Shown piece by piece: positions 40,777 to 51,811 of a stretch of 64,000 nucleotides of DNA (position 1 is the stretch's first letter; each line of letters begins with the position of its first letter). The notes under the pieces were generated by a model. That model saw nothing but the letters and a program-made list of their open reading frames with translations, was not told the origin of the DNA and made no database searches. A program made the translations under genes and the position numbers. The DNA lies in the NCBI GenBank assembly GCA_030220185.1, contig JASPKZ010007531.1, forward strand, positions 744,001 through 808,000, in the 5' to 3' direction. The stretch comes from Diploptera punctata (Eukaryota > Arthropoda > Insecta > Blattodea > Blaberidae).

Positions 40777-41812
40777 ATATATTCCGGTATCTTTTCTTCG
40801 GAATAGTAAAAGTGCTAGTAGGGATCGACACCAGACCAATTTTATTAATATTACGGTGAATCTATCGCGATTTAACACACTGTTAAATACTGGTCTTCAC
40901 TCGTCCTAAAATACATTATTATGTTGATCTAACACCTGAATATTACGGGTTCGGCTATATTGCGACACGCACACTGATGCTTTTAAAATTAACTTTTAAA
41001 ACTTGCCGTACTTGGCCTAACACATTTAGTGTGTATAATAGGTCGCTTGCCTGCGACCGGCGAAATACACGAGTCCGCACTGCCGCGGAACTCAAACAAT
41101 TAATCCTGCGCGGGAGTCTTATGTTAACTTTGCTCCTCTCGGGAATCCTTCCCGGAGCAGACTGCTTTCGCGATATTCGGAATATATCCATACTTAATCT
41201 TAAAAACACAATTTACAAAACCAATATTTTCATTGGCTGAACATATAATTAACATATATAAAAAACGCCTTACTCGCAGAATAATATTTACCCATGGACT
41301 CTGATTGGGCATTATGGTTCCCACCCTATTAAGGCAGAATCTCGGGGAAATCATTGGTCCATGTATTTCCAGGGTGTGTTATTCAGACGGCTGGTGAGAA
41401 GTTAGCTAATTAAGCCGGAAATCGGTCATTAATTTACAAAAAAACAGATGGACATAGTTTTTGGCTACTGTCGCCATCTCAACAGGCGGTCTAGTGGTCT
41501 TCGACACTGAAGACTGACGGTCATTTATCTCCCTGGAAGGACGACTTCCAGAGCCGGACAAGGGACATTTCCCTCTCCAGCTGTGAGACCGTTTTACTAG
41601 AGAAACAATTCGTTCCGGCTGTAAAACCATTTACATCTTCAAAAACTTGAGATACAAAGGACAGAAATATCTTTTTATATACACAAGCGTAACAGATTGA
41701 GTAAAAGATTCTCACGAAACCTTTTTTGGACAGTGTAAGTACATATTTAATAATCATGTTTAATAATAAAATTAATTAGTGCAGTTATTTCTGCTACAAT
41801 ATATTGGCAGAT
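40491..41812. other. Unassigned, GC-richer block
   Basis: GC- and CpG-richer than its surroundings (for example CTGCGACCGGCGAAATACAC), with a (TA)n tract at 40731-40774. The composition and lack of copies in the window suggest an unrecognised element, possibly a solo LTR. I could not find TG...CA ends with a duplication, so this is unresolved. Confidence 0.3.
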
Positions 41813-41945
41813 AGATCATCGACTGATTAATGTCTTTGACATCGTCCGATTCCTAATAGCCAATTCTGTCGGTCCATCTAATCTCCTGGTTGTAGATGTT
41901 TCTCCTTCATATATAAACATATTCCCTGACTCCAGGAGGTTTTAG
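41813..41945 (-). mobile_element. LINE-C 3' end
   Basis: The minus strand ends GATGTCAAAGACATTAATC, as at 13921 and 22728. Only the last about 130 bp are present. Confidence 0.8.
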
Positions 41946-42146
41946 GTAATTGGAACATGGAACTATAATATATTATTTTCTTTATATCATTCGCTACTGC
42001 ATTAATTCTTTGTGTATGTCAGAGTGAGTTTTATACTTTAACAATTTGTTATAATTTATTTTGTGTTATATTATTACGTAACATATTTGATTACTTTCTC
42101 CAGTTTAGTATATATCTATTATATATAATGTTTTGTTTGTAAAATC

Positions 42147-42400
42147 AAATAACAGACGTAAAACACAACACAAATAAGACAACTAAAAGTAGAGAAATTA
42201 AACATAACAAAAATGAAACACAGAACAAAGTGGAAAGAACACTTGGCAAGGATGACTGAGGACAGAATACCAAAAGCAGCAACAGCTATTCACCACGAGA
42301 AAGAAGTAGCTTGAGAAGACCAAAGAAAAGATGGAAACAGCAGCAATTTGGAGCCGGAACAGGCAAGTAAATAAACCTAAACCGTGACGAAAAAGAAGAA
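42147..42400 (+). pseudogene. LINE-B, 254-bp 5'-truncated insertion
   Basis: A 12-bp TSD GTTTGTAAAATC lies at 42135-42146 and 42401-42412. It codes the extreme C-terminus (KWKEHLARMTEDRIPKAA, RRPKKRWKQQQFGAGTG) and has a short (GAA)n tail. Same subfamily as 52697 and 62247. Confidence 0.9.
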
Positions 42401-42482
42401 GTTTGTAAAATCCTGGTTACTGTGACTCTTTTTAAGTTATTTTTATGTTTTCTTACTTTATTTTCAATTTGTTTGTATCATA

Positions 42483-42690
42483 TTTGGATTTTATTTCAGG
42501 ATTGTGTCTGTTATTTACACAGTTATCTTCAACCAAAATAGACAATTTTTTTTCTTCCACGCTTCCCGGTCTTGCGTGTCTGCTTCTGTCTCATTTCTCT
42601 TCTTCATGTTGTCTTCAATTCCCTTTACCCATGTTGGCATTGGTCTACCACGATTCCCTTTTCCAGGAGGTATCCATTTCAATAATTTTC
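42483..42690 (-). mobile_element. LINE-I C-terminus and 3' end
   Basis: On the minus strand: KWIPPGKGNRGRPMPTWVKG, IEDNMKKRNETEADTQDREA, WKKK, then the 3' end with CCTGAAATAAAATCC. Confidence 0.75.
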
Positions 42691-43257
42691 AGAAGGACTA
42701 AGTTATTAATATATTACACAATTATGAAGAGTATTTTATTATATGATGCGTAGACATTTACGTTGAAGCAAAAACACAGAAAAAATTTGAGAGGATGTAC
42801 ATAAAATACACTAAACAATAAAGGATGCGAGGTTCTCTTGCAATTTTAATGGAAAATATTTTGATACGACAAATAAATTACGTGACTATAAAAAATAGAT
42901 TGAGTTTTGGTAAAATTGTATCTTTCTGTTTTTAATATGATTTAAATGACCTTTCTGTTTTTAATTCCACCTTCATAAATTGGTTTTCAATAATGTTGAT
43001 TAGGTGTAGCAACCCTACAAAAACGGCCGAACAATCCACCATTTTTTAAAGGAATTAAATGGATAAGACTTGAGGCAATATTGCATTCATAATACGAAAA
43101 CCAAGATAAGATACGTTCTATTAAATTCATACGAGATAATAATTTATGGCAACTTAAATTACTTGCATAGCAGCACATAATAAGTTGATTAACAATTTGT
43201 TCTCCAGAATAATGAACAAGTTAGTTACAACTGTACAACTAACAGAAAGAGGACTCA
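42691..43257. other. No recognisable feature
   Basis: AT-rich. Weak LINE-like words occur near 42700-42800 on the plus strand (YYTIMKSILLYDA) but are too decayed to assign. Confidence 0.4.
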
Positions 43258-43615
43258 GCTTTCTTGCCGATTCTCTTCCATTCGTTGGACATAAATAATC
43301 TATCTCTATTTTCGGGTTTCTATAGCTGCTGCCGTCGTCCAGTGCCAAACCTCCAAAGCCTACGATCTTGGGCATCTTCAATGATTAGCCTCTTGCTTGC
43401 ATTATTATCTTCATGCATTCCTTCCGTGTTAACTTTGGTCTCCCTCTTTTCTTCTTTCTGGTCGGTAACCATTGATACAGTAGTTTCGGTCATCGCTTAT
43501 CTTCCATTCTTAAAATATGTCCTAACCATTTTAATTCCTTTTCCTCAATTCTTTCAATTATGCTTTCGTCTGCTTCCACTATGTTTCTAATTTCCTTATT
43601 TGTGACAGTTTCTTA
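43258..43615 (-). pseudogene. LINE-K C-terminal fragment
   Basis: On the minus strand: VTNKEIRNIVEADESIIERI, EEKELKWLGHILRMEDKR, then a stop, WLPTRKKRGRPKLTRKECMK and a degraded end. LGHILRM and RGRP mark a LINE ORF C-terminus. It occurs once in the window. Confidence 0.7.
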
Positions 43616-44287
43616 TTTTGACTTTCTGGCACTTAATTGTGTTAATACTTTAAAGTTGGGAATTGGATTAAACAATTTACCCTAAATTGTAGTGTAACCC
43701 TGCTTTTTATTGAATCATGATTTTGTAATAATAACGTGAAAGAGTATAATGTATCATCACGTAAACAAATTATTGTGACCGTGAAAGTGCGCAGTAATGA
43801 CGAGGAAACGTTTTAATAAACGTGCAGGAAAAAATAAAACATATAAATGTTTGTAATGCATCCAGGTCATGATCTCCGTGAACATTACGATCATTAAATA
43901 AATCTGTCAGCTTTTAGCATTAAAAATTACTTGCATGATTGTTTCCATCACCACAAATTGGTTGTTACAACGGCTACTGTTTAATGTAAATTATATCTCT
44001 TTATACAAACACAAGAATGATATAGCATAATTATTAATGTTTGCACGTAATTTCTTTTAACGATCATCTTTAGTGGATAACAACTGACAACAAAATCATG
44101 TGATAAGACAATGAATGGATTGAGAATGCGCTAATGGCCCTACGATTATAGAGAAAGCAAAATATCATAGATAGTTAATGCTTGTGCACTTGCGAAGGGG
44201 AATTAGGCCTATAAAATGTTAATCAAGAAATGTAATAGCGTCAATTTTAATAATTTTCTTTCTCTCTTTTCCTCAGTTTAAACTCTT
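43616..44287. other. No recognisable feature
   Basis: AT-rich sequence without repeats shared in this window. Confidence 0.45.
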
Positions 44288-44634
44288 CATAAAATAAAAT
44301 AAGTTAAAATATACCTTCTTAGGTAAGATCCGTCGTCCTCAACTTATAAAATATGTATTCTTTATGCCTGTAGGCCTTTCAGAACATCCGTTCCATCTTC
44401 AGCAGGTCTCTCTTCGCTACAACATCCAGTATGATGGTTATGCTGCTAGTCAGGACATCACCACATTAGGATCAGTAGCATCAATCATCATACTGAATGT
44501 TGTAGCGAAGGGAGACCTGCTGAAGATGGAACGGATGTTCTGAAAGGCCTACAGGCATAAAGAATACATATTTTATAAGTTGAGGACGACGGATCTTACC
44601 TAAGAAGGTATATTTTAACTTATTTTATTTTATG
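44288..44634. mobile_element. Hairpin element, 150-bp arms
   Basis: Arms 44288-44437 and 44485-44634 are inverted complements with only three mismatches and no gaps, around a 47-bp spacer. Each arm carries the core CTGAAGATGGAACGGATG, TTCTGAAAGG (plus strand at 44520-44547). I could not define a TSD. Confidence 0.85.
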
Positions 44635-44699
44635 ACTCTCCACCTCAACGGTTTTAACAATGAATTTTATTAGTATTAACCTCTTCTTTTGAAGGTATT

Positions 44700-46055
44700 T
44701 TGATATAATGATAATAATAATGATAATAATAATAATGATAATAATAATAGCTTTATTTTATTTGGTTACGTTAAGTCCATAAGGCCCTTCCTTGTCTATC
44801 ACACAATCAGGTTATAAAAATACAGAAGAAATAATCTGACAACTAAATTGCAATAAACAAAATTATTACATGGTATATCTACTATACAATTATTTTTACA
44901 ACGAGGAAGAAGAATTAAGTGCATAAGATTTGCTGAATATATGGTTTTGTCAGCAGAAGGTGCAATGACACTGAGGAACATGCTGATAGAGCTAAATGAC
45001 AAGTGCGAGGATTAAGGGATGAAGATAAATATAAATAAGACGAAGGTGATGATTATAGGAAGGAAATTAAGGATGATAAACATGAGGATTAAAGACGAGG
45101 CAATTGAGCAAGTGGAGAGCTTCAAATACTTGGGTTGTACTATCAGTAGTAACATGAACTGCGGTCAAGAAATAAAGCAGAGGATAGCAATGACAAAAGA
45201 AGCTTTTAACAAGAAGAGAAGCATTTTCTGCGGACCTTTGGCAAAAGAATTACGGAAGAGGCTAGTGAAGTGTTTTGTATGGAGTGTAGCATCGTATGGT
45301 GCAAAGACTTGGACATTATGACAGAATGAGGAAAAGCGACTGGAAGCTTTTGAGATGTGGATATGGAGAAGGTTTGAACGGATAAAATAGACAGACAAAA
45401 TAAAAAATAAAGATGTGCTAGACAGAGTGGGTGAAAGAAGAGCAATGCTGGAACTCATAAAGAAGAGGAAAAGAAATTGGTTTGGCCACTGGCTAAGAAG
45501 AAACTTCCTGCTGACGAATGTCCTAGAAGGAATGGTCAACTGAAAGACGGTTAGAAGCAGAAAAAGACATCAGTTGATAGACAATATTAAAATAAATGGT
45601 TTGTATGCAAATACAAAAAGGAAAGCTGAGTTAAGGAAAGAGTGGAGAATGCTGAGTTTGCAGTGAAAGACTTGCTATTTAGCAGAACACTATGTATGTA
45701 TACAATATTTTTATTTACTTTAGATTTAATTAATTTATTATAAAATATACAAGATAGAAAAATGTGAAAAATGCTATTAATGACATGAAATAAATTTATA
45801 TTCTGGAAAAAATAATTATTTAACAAGTAAATGTACAAACGTGACTTAAAAGTCTTAAGTGTGCAGTTACTCCTGATACCTTGAGGGAGTCAATACCAAG
45901 AGCGGACAGAGGCTACTGTGAAAGAAGTAGAATAAGATGAAGTTATGTGAAGAGGGATTGTTAGCAGACTGTTATCTTGTGACCTAGTGTCAATGTAAGA
46001 AGATAACTTCTCAAATCTGGACGCCAGGTTACTATCTTATTCGCTCTTAGTGTGG
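44700..46055 (-). mobile_element. LINE-H, split by LINE-D
   Basis: The 3' end with an (AAT/GAT)n tail lies at 44705-44750. The minus-strand body is at 44751-44930 and 45700-46055, parallel to the copy at 60600-61040 (AACTTCTCAAATCTGGACGCC, GAGGCTACTGTGAAAGAA). The gap is a plus-strand LINE-D. Confidence 0.75.
44931..45699 (+). pseudogene. LINE-D RT C-terminus
   Basis: Plus strand: MVLSAEGAMTLRNMLIELND (just after the missing YADD), MKININKTKVMIIGRKLRMI, QVESFKYLGCTISSNMNCGQ, AFNKKRSIFCGPLAKELRKR, LVKCFVWSVASYGAKTWTL, then EEKRLEAFEMWIWRRFERIK, KRKRNWFGHWLRRNFLLT and a decayed end. The phrasing fits a common arthropod RTE/CR1-like LINE. Stops follow CED, TWTL and ERIK. It is inserted in LINE-H. 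Confidence 0.85.
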
Positions 46056-46236
46056 CCCTAACACAAACAGGCGCCAATTATCCATCGGCCTTTTGCACCA
46101 CAATTACTGTCACATTGATAGGAAGCACGTGCGAAGTATATAAGACATGTTATTGTTGAATGTGGTAGAGTATAAGAGAGCTGGTGAGATTTTTCACTGA
46201 ACGTGTGAAATATATTTAAAATAAATGTTTTCTTAC

Positions 46237-46318
46237 CACTAGTCAAACGTTTGAAAGACTTGTATTTTAAAAATGTAGGTGGCGACACAGCAACAGAAGA
46301 CTCGACACCTTCCGCCAT
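46237..46318 (-). CDS. Candidate host first coding exon (27 codons plus 1 base)
   Basis: On the minus strand an ATG at 46318 in good context (AACAAAATGGCGG) opens MAEGVESSVAVSPPTFLKYK, SFKRLTS and then meets CTAGTG|GTAAGA, a strong splice donor at 46236-46235. The codons are mixed-GC, unlike nearby AT-rich sequence, and the segment has no second copy in the window. I do not recognise the protein. Downstream exons would lie to the left, beyond the LINE-H/D nest, and I cannot find them. It might equally be a chance frame or a transposon fragment. Confidence 0.3.
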
Positions 46319-46552
46319 TTTGTTGCATCAGAATCGACAGAAGCATGACTCAAATGCACCATCCATATGTAATAAACTATTTTAAGTTGTAATTATTGAT
46401 TAGAGATATTTTAGAATATTTTCTATGTTTAGAATACTATTATTTTCATTCACGAAAAGTAACAAGTATATTCAAACGACATATTTTTGTTTTATGAAGT
46501 GAACTACTTTTTCGCGTACTTACTGCTTGCACATCGTACGTTTGTGTCCATT

Positions 46553-46580
46553 ACCAATGAAAAGTGAGCTGGTCACGTGG
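46553..46580 (-). promoter_or_regulatory. Possible promoter elements: E-box GTCACGTG and CCAAT
   Basis: CACGTG at 46575-46580 (GGTCACGTGG) and CCAAT at 46553-46557 lie about 235-260 bp upstream of the candidate ATG at 46318. These are common in animal promoters. No TATA or initiator can be assigned with confidence. Confidence 0.25.
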
Positions 46581-46800
46581 TTTTGTTTTTTTAATGAGGA
46601 TCACTTTAAGAACGGATAGCATCAAGAGTGTAAGAATATTCAGAAGCTTGTAAAGAGGTAATATCATTTCAGACCTGTGTATCATATAAAAGTACATATA
46701 AGGCAAGAGGCGGAAAAGAGTTATATATGCCTATAATACTACAGTACATTATGATACCCCGAAGTGTTAGAGCTCTGCAGTTTGCTAAAAACGAGAAAAA

Positions 46801-47989
46801 GATGGTCATAGAGTCTCGATTCATTTCTGTGTTAACGTAATTATTTTCTTTTTTTTTTAGGATAATCAAGAAGCGTGCTGATGATAGAAGAAGGTGTGTA
46901 TGTTGCTAGTGCGCAACTGCGCGGATTATCTTATATCGAGGTGCAAGAGGCGTTCACTCGGAAATTTCACAAACCCGGACCAACACGAGCAAACATTCGG
47001 TTACTTTACAACAAATTTCAAAGAACTGGGAACGTTGCGGATGAACCACGCTCCGGGAGACTTTCTGTACCAGAAGAGACTGTGCAGCGAATCAGAGGAG
47101 CAATCGAAAGAAGCCCAACAGCATAAAGTCGTCGTTTAAGCAATGAGTTAGATGTGCCAAAAGTCAACGATTTTGAAAGTTTTACACTTTGCGTTGAACA
47201 AAAAAAGCGTACCACATTCAGATGCTCCACAAATTAGATGCAGAAGATTACGCTGGGTGTTAAGATTTGATAGCGGCTGCACAAAATGAGCACATCCTGT
47301 TCAGTGATAAGGCCGCGTTCCACATCTGTGGAAAAGTTAATAAACATAGCACCCTACTATGGGTTACCGAACGATCTCACACTCTCATAGAATTGCAAAG
47401 AAACACACCGAAAGTGAATGTATGGTTTGCAATAACGAAGACCACAGTGTATGGACCCTTCATGTTCGCAGAACAGACAATTAATGGCAACAATTACCTT
47501 CATATGATCGAGTTATTCCTTGAAACACAGGTACACCAGAATGGCATTGCTGACTCTGTTGTGTTCCAACAAGACGGAGCAACGACTCATTTTGCTCTAG
47601 ATGTACGGGCTTACCTCGATCGAACATTCCCCAACAGATGGATAGACAGAGGTTCAGCAAGACTGTGGCCATCGCGTTCCACTGATTTGACGCCCCTGGA
47701 CTTCTTTTACTTGGGATTCATAAAGAGGATGGCGTACAAGACAAAGGTACGGTATTTTCAAGATCTTAGGACTCGAATCCGCAATGCAGTGACGGCTATT
47801 TCACCAGCTATGCTTCAAAACGTCTTTCGGGCTACTCTCGAACGATGGAAACAATGCTTCGAAATGGACGGATGTTATGTTGAAATACGATGAACATATA
47901 AACATAATTTGACAATAAACATACATAAAAATCATCAAACTGAGTTATTATTTCTTGGAAATGGATCGAGACTTTATGACCACCCTGTA
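46801..47989 (+). mobile_element. mariner-like element (DD41D type)
   Basis: The right TIR (inverted) TACAGGGTGGTCATAAAGTC at 47989 and the left TIR GATGGTCATAGAGTCTCGAT at 46801 match over about 25 bp. The left outer bases are eroded. One transposase gene lies between. The terminal TACAGGGTG form is shared by many Tc1/mariner elements. Confidence 0.85.
46875..47893 (+). pseudogene. mariner DD41D transposase (broken)
   Basis: The N-terminal part (46875-47126) carries the helix-turn-helix region (LSYIEVQEAFTRKFH, RANIRLLYNKFQRTGNVADE) and the PRSGRLSVPEE linker. The catalytic part (47267-47893) reads ILFSDKAAFH (first Asp), NVWFAITKTTVYGPFMF, VVFQQDGATTHF (second Asp) and STDLTPLDFF (third Asp), with 41 residues between the second and third Asp. 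A TAA stop at the end of the first part, a frameshift near 47157 and stops near 47180-47265 inactivate it. The last 208 codons are open. Confidence 0.9.
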
Positions 47990-48189
47990 TATTGAACGTG
48001 CGTCAATATTGATTTTATGAAGAGACTGCAGAGTACTGTTTTGTGTACATACACAAGTTTAGATATACACTTTCTACTTTGAAATTCTCTCTCAATAAGG
48101 ATTCAACGGTAGAAGATTGCGCATGTATTCCAAATGAAATGCAATGATGTTACCACAACGGCGAATCAAATATTTTTTCACTGCTTAAT

Positions 48190-49520
48190 ATTTCGTCGGC
48201 CGAGCAAGTCTCACGGTTATTTTCCTTGTCTATAGTGTCGAGAGTTCAAGATTCAAACCGGGCGGAGTCGATAACTAACTAACTCACTGGCAGTATCGAA
48301 CCCGTAGGTTCATAGCCGCGCGGACATAAGCTCTCCATACATCCCTATCCTGAGCCAATGTTTTCCAATCATCCCCTGCATAATCTACTTCCCTCAAATC
48401 ATAGTTAATGTTATTCTCCCATCTCATTCTTGGTCTACCAACTGGACGTTTTCCCTCTGGTTTTCCTACAAGAAGCTTCCATGTACATCTTTCATTCCCC
48501 ATTCGTGCAACATGTCCTGCCCATCGCAGACTACGAGACTTAACTGTTCTCATTATATCTGGCTTCCTATAAAGACCATGTAATTCACTGTTATGCAGTA
48601 TTCTCCATTCACCTGTCTGTTCATCTCTCTTTGGTCCAAAATTTTTCCTAAGAACTTTATTCTCAAATATCGTAATATCCTTTCCTCCCTTAAAGCAAGA
48701 GTCCATGTTTCGCTTCCATATAATATAACTGGTAGAATAATAGTTTTATATATTTTCAGTTTAATGTTTTTTGAAAGGAGTTGGGAAGTCAAGAGTCTCT
48801 GTAATGCATAATAACACGCATTTCCACAATTCAGCCTATGTTTAATTTCTTTGTGCATTTCATTTCTGTTTGTGATTATTGTTCCTAGGTATTTGAATTC
48901 AGCCACTTCCTTAAAATTTCCCTCATTTGTCATTAGCTGTCCATTTCCATTGTATAATATATTTGTGTGTGTGATCATATATTTAGTTTCATTGATATTT
49001 ACTTACAGTCACAATTTCTTAGTGTTACTCAGTAGTGTGTGCATGTTGGCCTTTAGTATCTCCTCGCTATCGGCCAATAGTACTACATCATCAGCATAAA
49101 CTAATATCTTATTAATACCATTGAATTGTAGGCCTTCTTCATCCTCTAAAGATTTGATGGCATGCTCTAGTACAAAATTAAATAGTAGAGGAGATAATGT
49201 ATCTCCTTGCTTCAACCTGTTGTGGATTTCAAAAGTATGTGAAAACTGTTTGCCTACACGCACCCTACACTTTGTGCGGAGTCGATGGAATTTATAATGG
49301 AAAAATCCAAAGGAAGAATTCTCTGAGAGGAGCTTTAAACCTGGAGCTCCGAATCTGAATATTTTCAGGCTCGTAAAAAAGAACCACAAACCTGAATAAA
49401 AGGCCTCTGTGCAAAATTTAACCGCCCTTCATCCATACAAGTAATATCTAAGTTACTTTCTAGATGTCTCATTGAAGCGATGTACTAACCACATGTCCCT
49501 CGCTGACATCTGTAGGGAAA
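48190..49520 (+). repeat. Repeat F (possible SINE), split by LINE-A
   Basis: 48190-48272 plus 49276-49520 match 57510-57790: the words CGGGCGGA.TCGAT, AAAATCCAA, TCTGTGCAAAATTTAACC, CTTCATCCAT.CAAGTAATA, TAGATGTCTCATTGA. The head GGCCGAGCAAGTCTCACGGT with GAGTTCAAGATTC is weakly tRNA-like (boxes A and B). The type is uncertain. Confidence 0.6.
48273..49275 (-). pseudogene. LINE-A, 1,003-bp 5'-truncated insertion
   Basis: An 11-bp TSD GCGGAGTCGAT lies at 48262-48272 and 49276-49286. On the minus strand: RVRVGKQFSHTFEIHNRLKQ, GDTLSPLLFNFVLEH, ILVYADDVVLL, AEFKYLGTIITN, LYGSETWTL, LRWAGHVARMGNER and the NLRVR end, with a few frameshifts (near 48670 and 48990). It has an (AGTT)n-type tail at 48273-48285. 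Confidence 0.93.
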
Positions 49521-49549
49521 TAAATTTAATTAAATTGGTCGGTATAAAA

Positions 49550-49890
49550 TAAAACAATTTACCTTAGTAGTAATTCCACTAAAAGAATCAACAATCAATC
49601 TGGGATGAAAATCTGTTAGTTGCGAATAAAACTGATAAAACATGACAAGAAATATACACAAATTGATTCTGTCACGTCTTTCGCTTTTGAAAAGGGTATC
49701 ATCAGGATTGTTACATCAAGTGTAGGCCTATTATATTTTACTGTTCAAGGGCGAAATACGTGTCAGAATCAATTTGTTTATGTTTTCTGTCTTGTTTTAT
49801 CACTTTTGCTAGTATCTGTAGTTTTAAGTGAACAGATCTGCATCCCAGATTGAACGCTGACTATTTTAGCGGAATTACTACTAACGTAGA
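49550..49890. mobile_element. Hairpin element with core motif, diverged arms
   Basis: The left arm (about 49561-49690) and right arm (about 49745-49885) are imperfect inverted complements, sharing TTAGTAGTAATTCC, CAATCTGGGATG, GATCTGTT-like, AACAAATTGATTCTG. The spacer holds, on the minus strand at 49674-49706, CCTGATGATACCC, spacer, GCGAAAGACG. It also carries a TAGGCCTA octamer at 49723. Confidence 0.65.
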
Positions 49891-50328
49891 TGGTTTATTT
49901 TATTTATAATGAATTTCCACAAAGTTATGCCTTCCTCAATTAATTTAATTAGCCTGACTATTTAACTCATGCCCCAAATGTGAGTCAATGACCAATCACA
50001 TTTCAATGATTTTCGATTTACAACCTATCACAGTAGTGTTTCGCCTAGAATTTATCAACTAAAGTTTATCGTAATAATGAAATCGCCTCCTTTTTAACAT
50101 TCTGAATAGGTCATAGCATTATTTTGCAGTGACCGACTCCCTAAGATACATGGCTACCAGATTGTATATATAGTGCATGAATGCCAACACATAGCGCATA
50201 CAGGAGTTAATATAAAAACATTTGTAGCAATTGATTATACCAGCAAAAAAACAAACCACTCTTTGCACTTTCTTAAATGTATTTTTTCCCAGGTAATACT
50301 CCAGAAAAATATAATTGTCATATTTACA

Positions 50329-50705
50329 TCACCCCACCTGAACCTTCTCGTGCCGGCAACAGATGCCTACAAAGAACTGCTATGGGAACTCAACGAGAAG
50401 AGAGAACAGATATGGCCTGAGTTCTACGCAACGGATGCGATGATCTACAGGGAATGGACAGCAGCCAGATACGACCTGAGACACACCGTGACGAGAGTCG
50501 CGGTCCATGGTTTCCACCACAGGATATGCACAACAGTGAAGCACCATAACCCAGAAGAAAAGTGCAAGTGAAAACTATGTGGGTCGCACTGCCACCGATA
50601 TCACCTATTACAATGTAAAAACAAAGGAACATCGATAACAGACTTTTGTAAGACATGAAAACAGTTCTTTCTACATGGCCATTGGCTGCAATGATACCTA
50701 TTATT
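50329..50705 (+). pseudogene. Zinc-finger LINE C-terminus inserted in E5
   Basis: A 9-bp TSD ATATTTACA lies at 50320-50328 and 50706-50714. The frame reads PATDAYKELLWELNEKREQI, WPEFYATDAMIYREWTAARY, VTRVAVHGFHHRICT, KLCGSHCHRYHLLQCKNKG (Cys, Cys, His, Cys), with one stop before KLCG. Paralogue of 15266-16008. Confidence 0.7.
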
Positions 50706-50747
50706 ATATTTACAGAAATGAATTAATATACAGTTTGATGTGCATTC

Positions 50748-51123
50748 GGTTATGGCGGTTCCCACAATATTGTATGGATGTGAAACTTGGGCTCCAGTGA
50801 AAAGACAGAAGGATAGAATACAGACGGCAGAGATGCGGTTCCTAAGACAAGTAAAAGGATGTACAAGACTTGATAGAATAAGAAATGAGGATATAAGAGA
50901 AGAATTGAAAGTACAGCCTTTGTTGGATAAAGTCACGAATTACAGACAGAAATGGATTGATCACATGGATGGAATGAGCAAGGAGAGATATCCATTGTTA
51001 GCCAGAAATTATCAAGCAAGAGGAAGGCGTGATGTTGGAAGACCTAGAAGACGTTGGGCTGATGCAATATGAAGTCGGAACGGGCAATTGCCTAATCCTT
51101 GGAGTGATGATGATGATGATGAT
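50748..51123 (+). pseudogene. LINE-B, 376-bp 5'-truncated insertion
   Basis: An 11-bp TSD GATGTGCATTC lies at 50737-50747 and 51124-51134, the right copy overlapping the (GAT)n tail. The frame MAVPTILYGCETWAPVKRQK, EMRFLRQVKGCTRLDRIRNE, GRRDVGRPRRRWADAI is open for about 110 codons. The 3' UTR includes GTCGGAACGGGCAATTGCC. Confidence 0.9.
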
Positions 51124-51370
51124 GATGTGCATTCTTACAATATTGCGTTCCTTTGGCAATAAATAATATGATCTGGTTGCAGTGATAAACAAAAGAAGCA
51201 AATAAAGCGTACCAGTCGTTTCTCATTTCATTTCAAACATGGCCGTTTACATTAAATATATAATTATTTTAAAATAACTATATTTAAATAATGATTTGTG
51301 AGTAAACAGCTTAATTTTATTCGTTAAATAGTCCTAACAAATGCCACTCTTGATTTCCAAATTCTCTAGA

Positions 51371-51811
51371 CTATTTAACTCATGTCCCAAATGGGAGTCA
51401 ATGACCAATCACGTTTCAATGATTTCTGTTTTACAACCAATCAGAGTCGTTGTTTCACGAAATATTTATCAGTGTTATAATTACCATATTAAAGAAAGCT
51501 CCTCCTTACAATATTGCTTTCCTTTGGCAATAAATAGTATGATCTGGTTGCAGTGATAAACAAAAGAAGCAGTAGAAGCGTACCTATCGTTTCTCATTTG
51601 TTTTCAAACATCGCCGTTTACATTAAATATATAAGTATTTTAAAATAACTATAGTTAAATAATGATTTGTGAGTAAACAGCTTAATTTTATTCGTTAAAT
51701 AGTCCTAACAAATGCCACTCTTGATTTCCAAATTCTCTAGATAAATTCACTCCTCACTTCGTGAGTCGTGAATTTATCGATAATTTGGAAATCACTCGTG
51801 GCATTACTTAT
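51371..51811 (-). mobile_element. Element E copy 6, short form, nested in E5
   Basis: 441 bp from CTATTTAACTCATG to GGCATTACTTAT, with GA on both sides (51369-51370, 51812-51813). The core is internally deleted (the junction reads GAAAGCTCCTCC, TTACAATATTG), exactly as in E7. It interrupts E5 at CTCTAGA|TAAATTC, a site intact in other copies. Confidence 0.93.

Noticed and set aside
40660..40909. Open frames with Ile-Tyr repeats
   Set aside because: Translation of a (TA)n tract. No other support.
40491..41812. LTR retrotransposon or solo LTR
   Set aside because: No TG...CA ends, primer-binding site or duplicated target could be found by eye.
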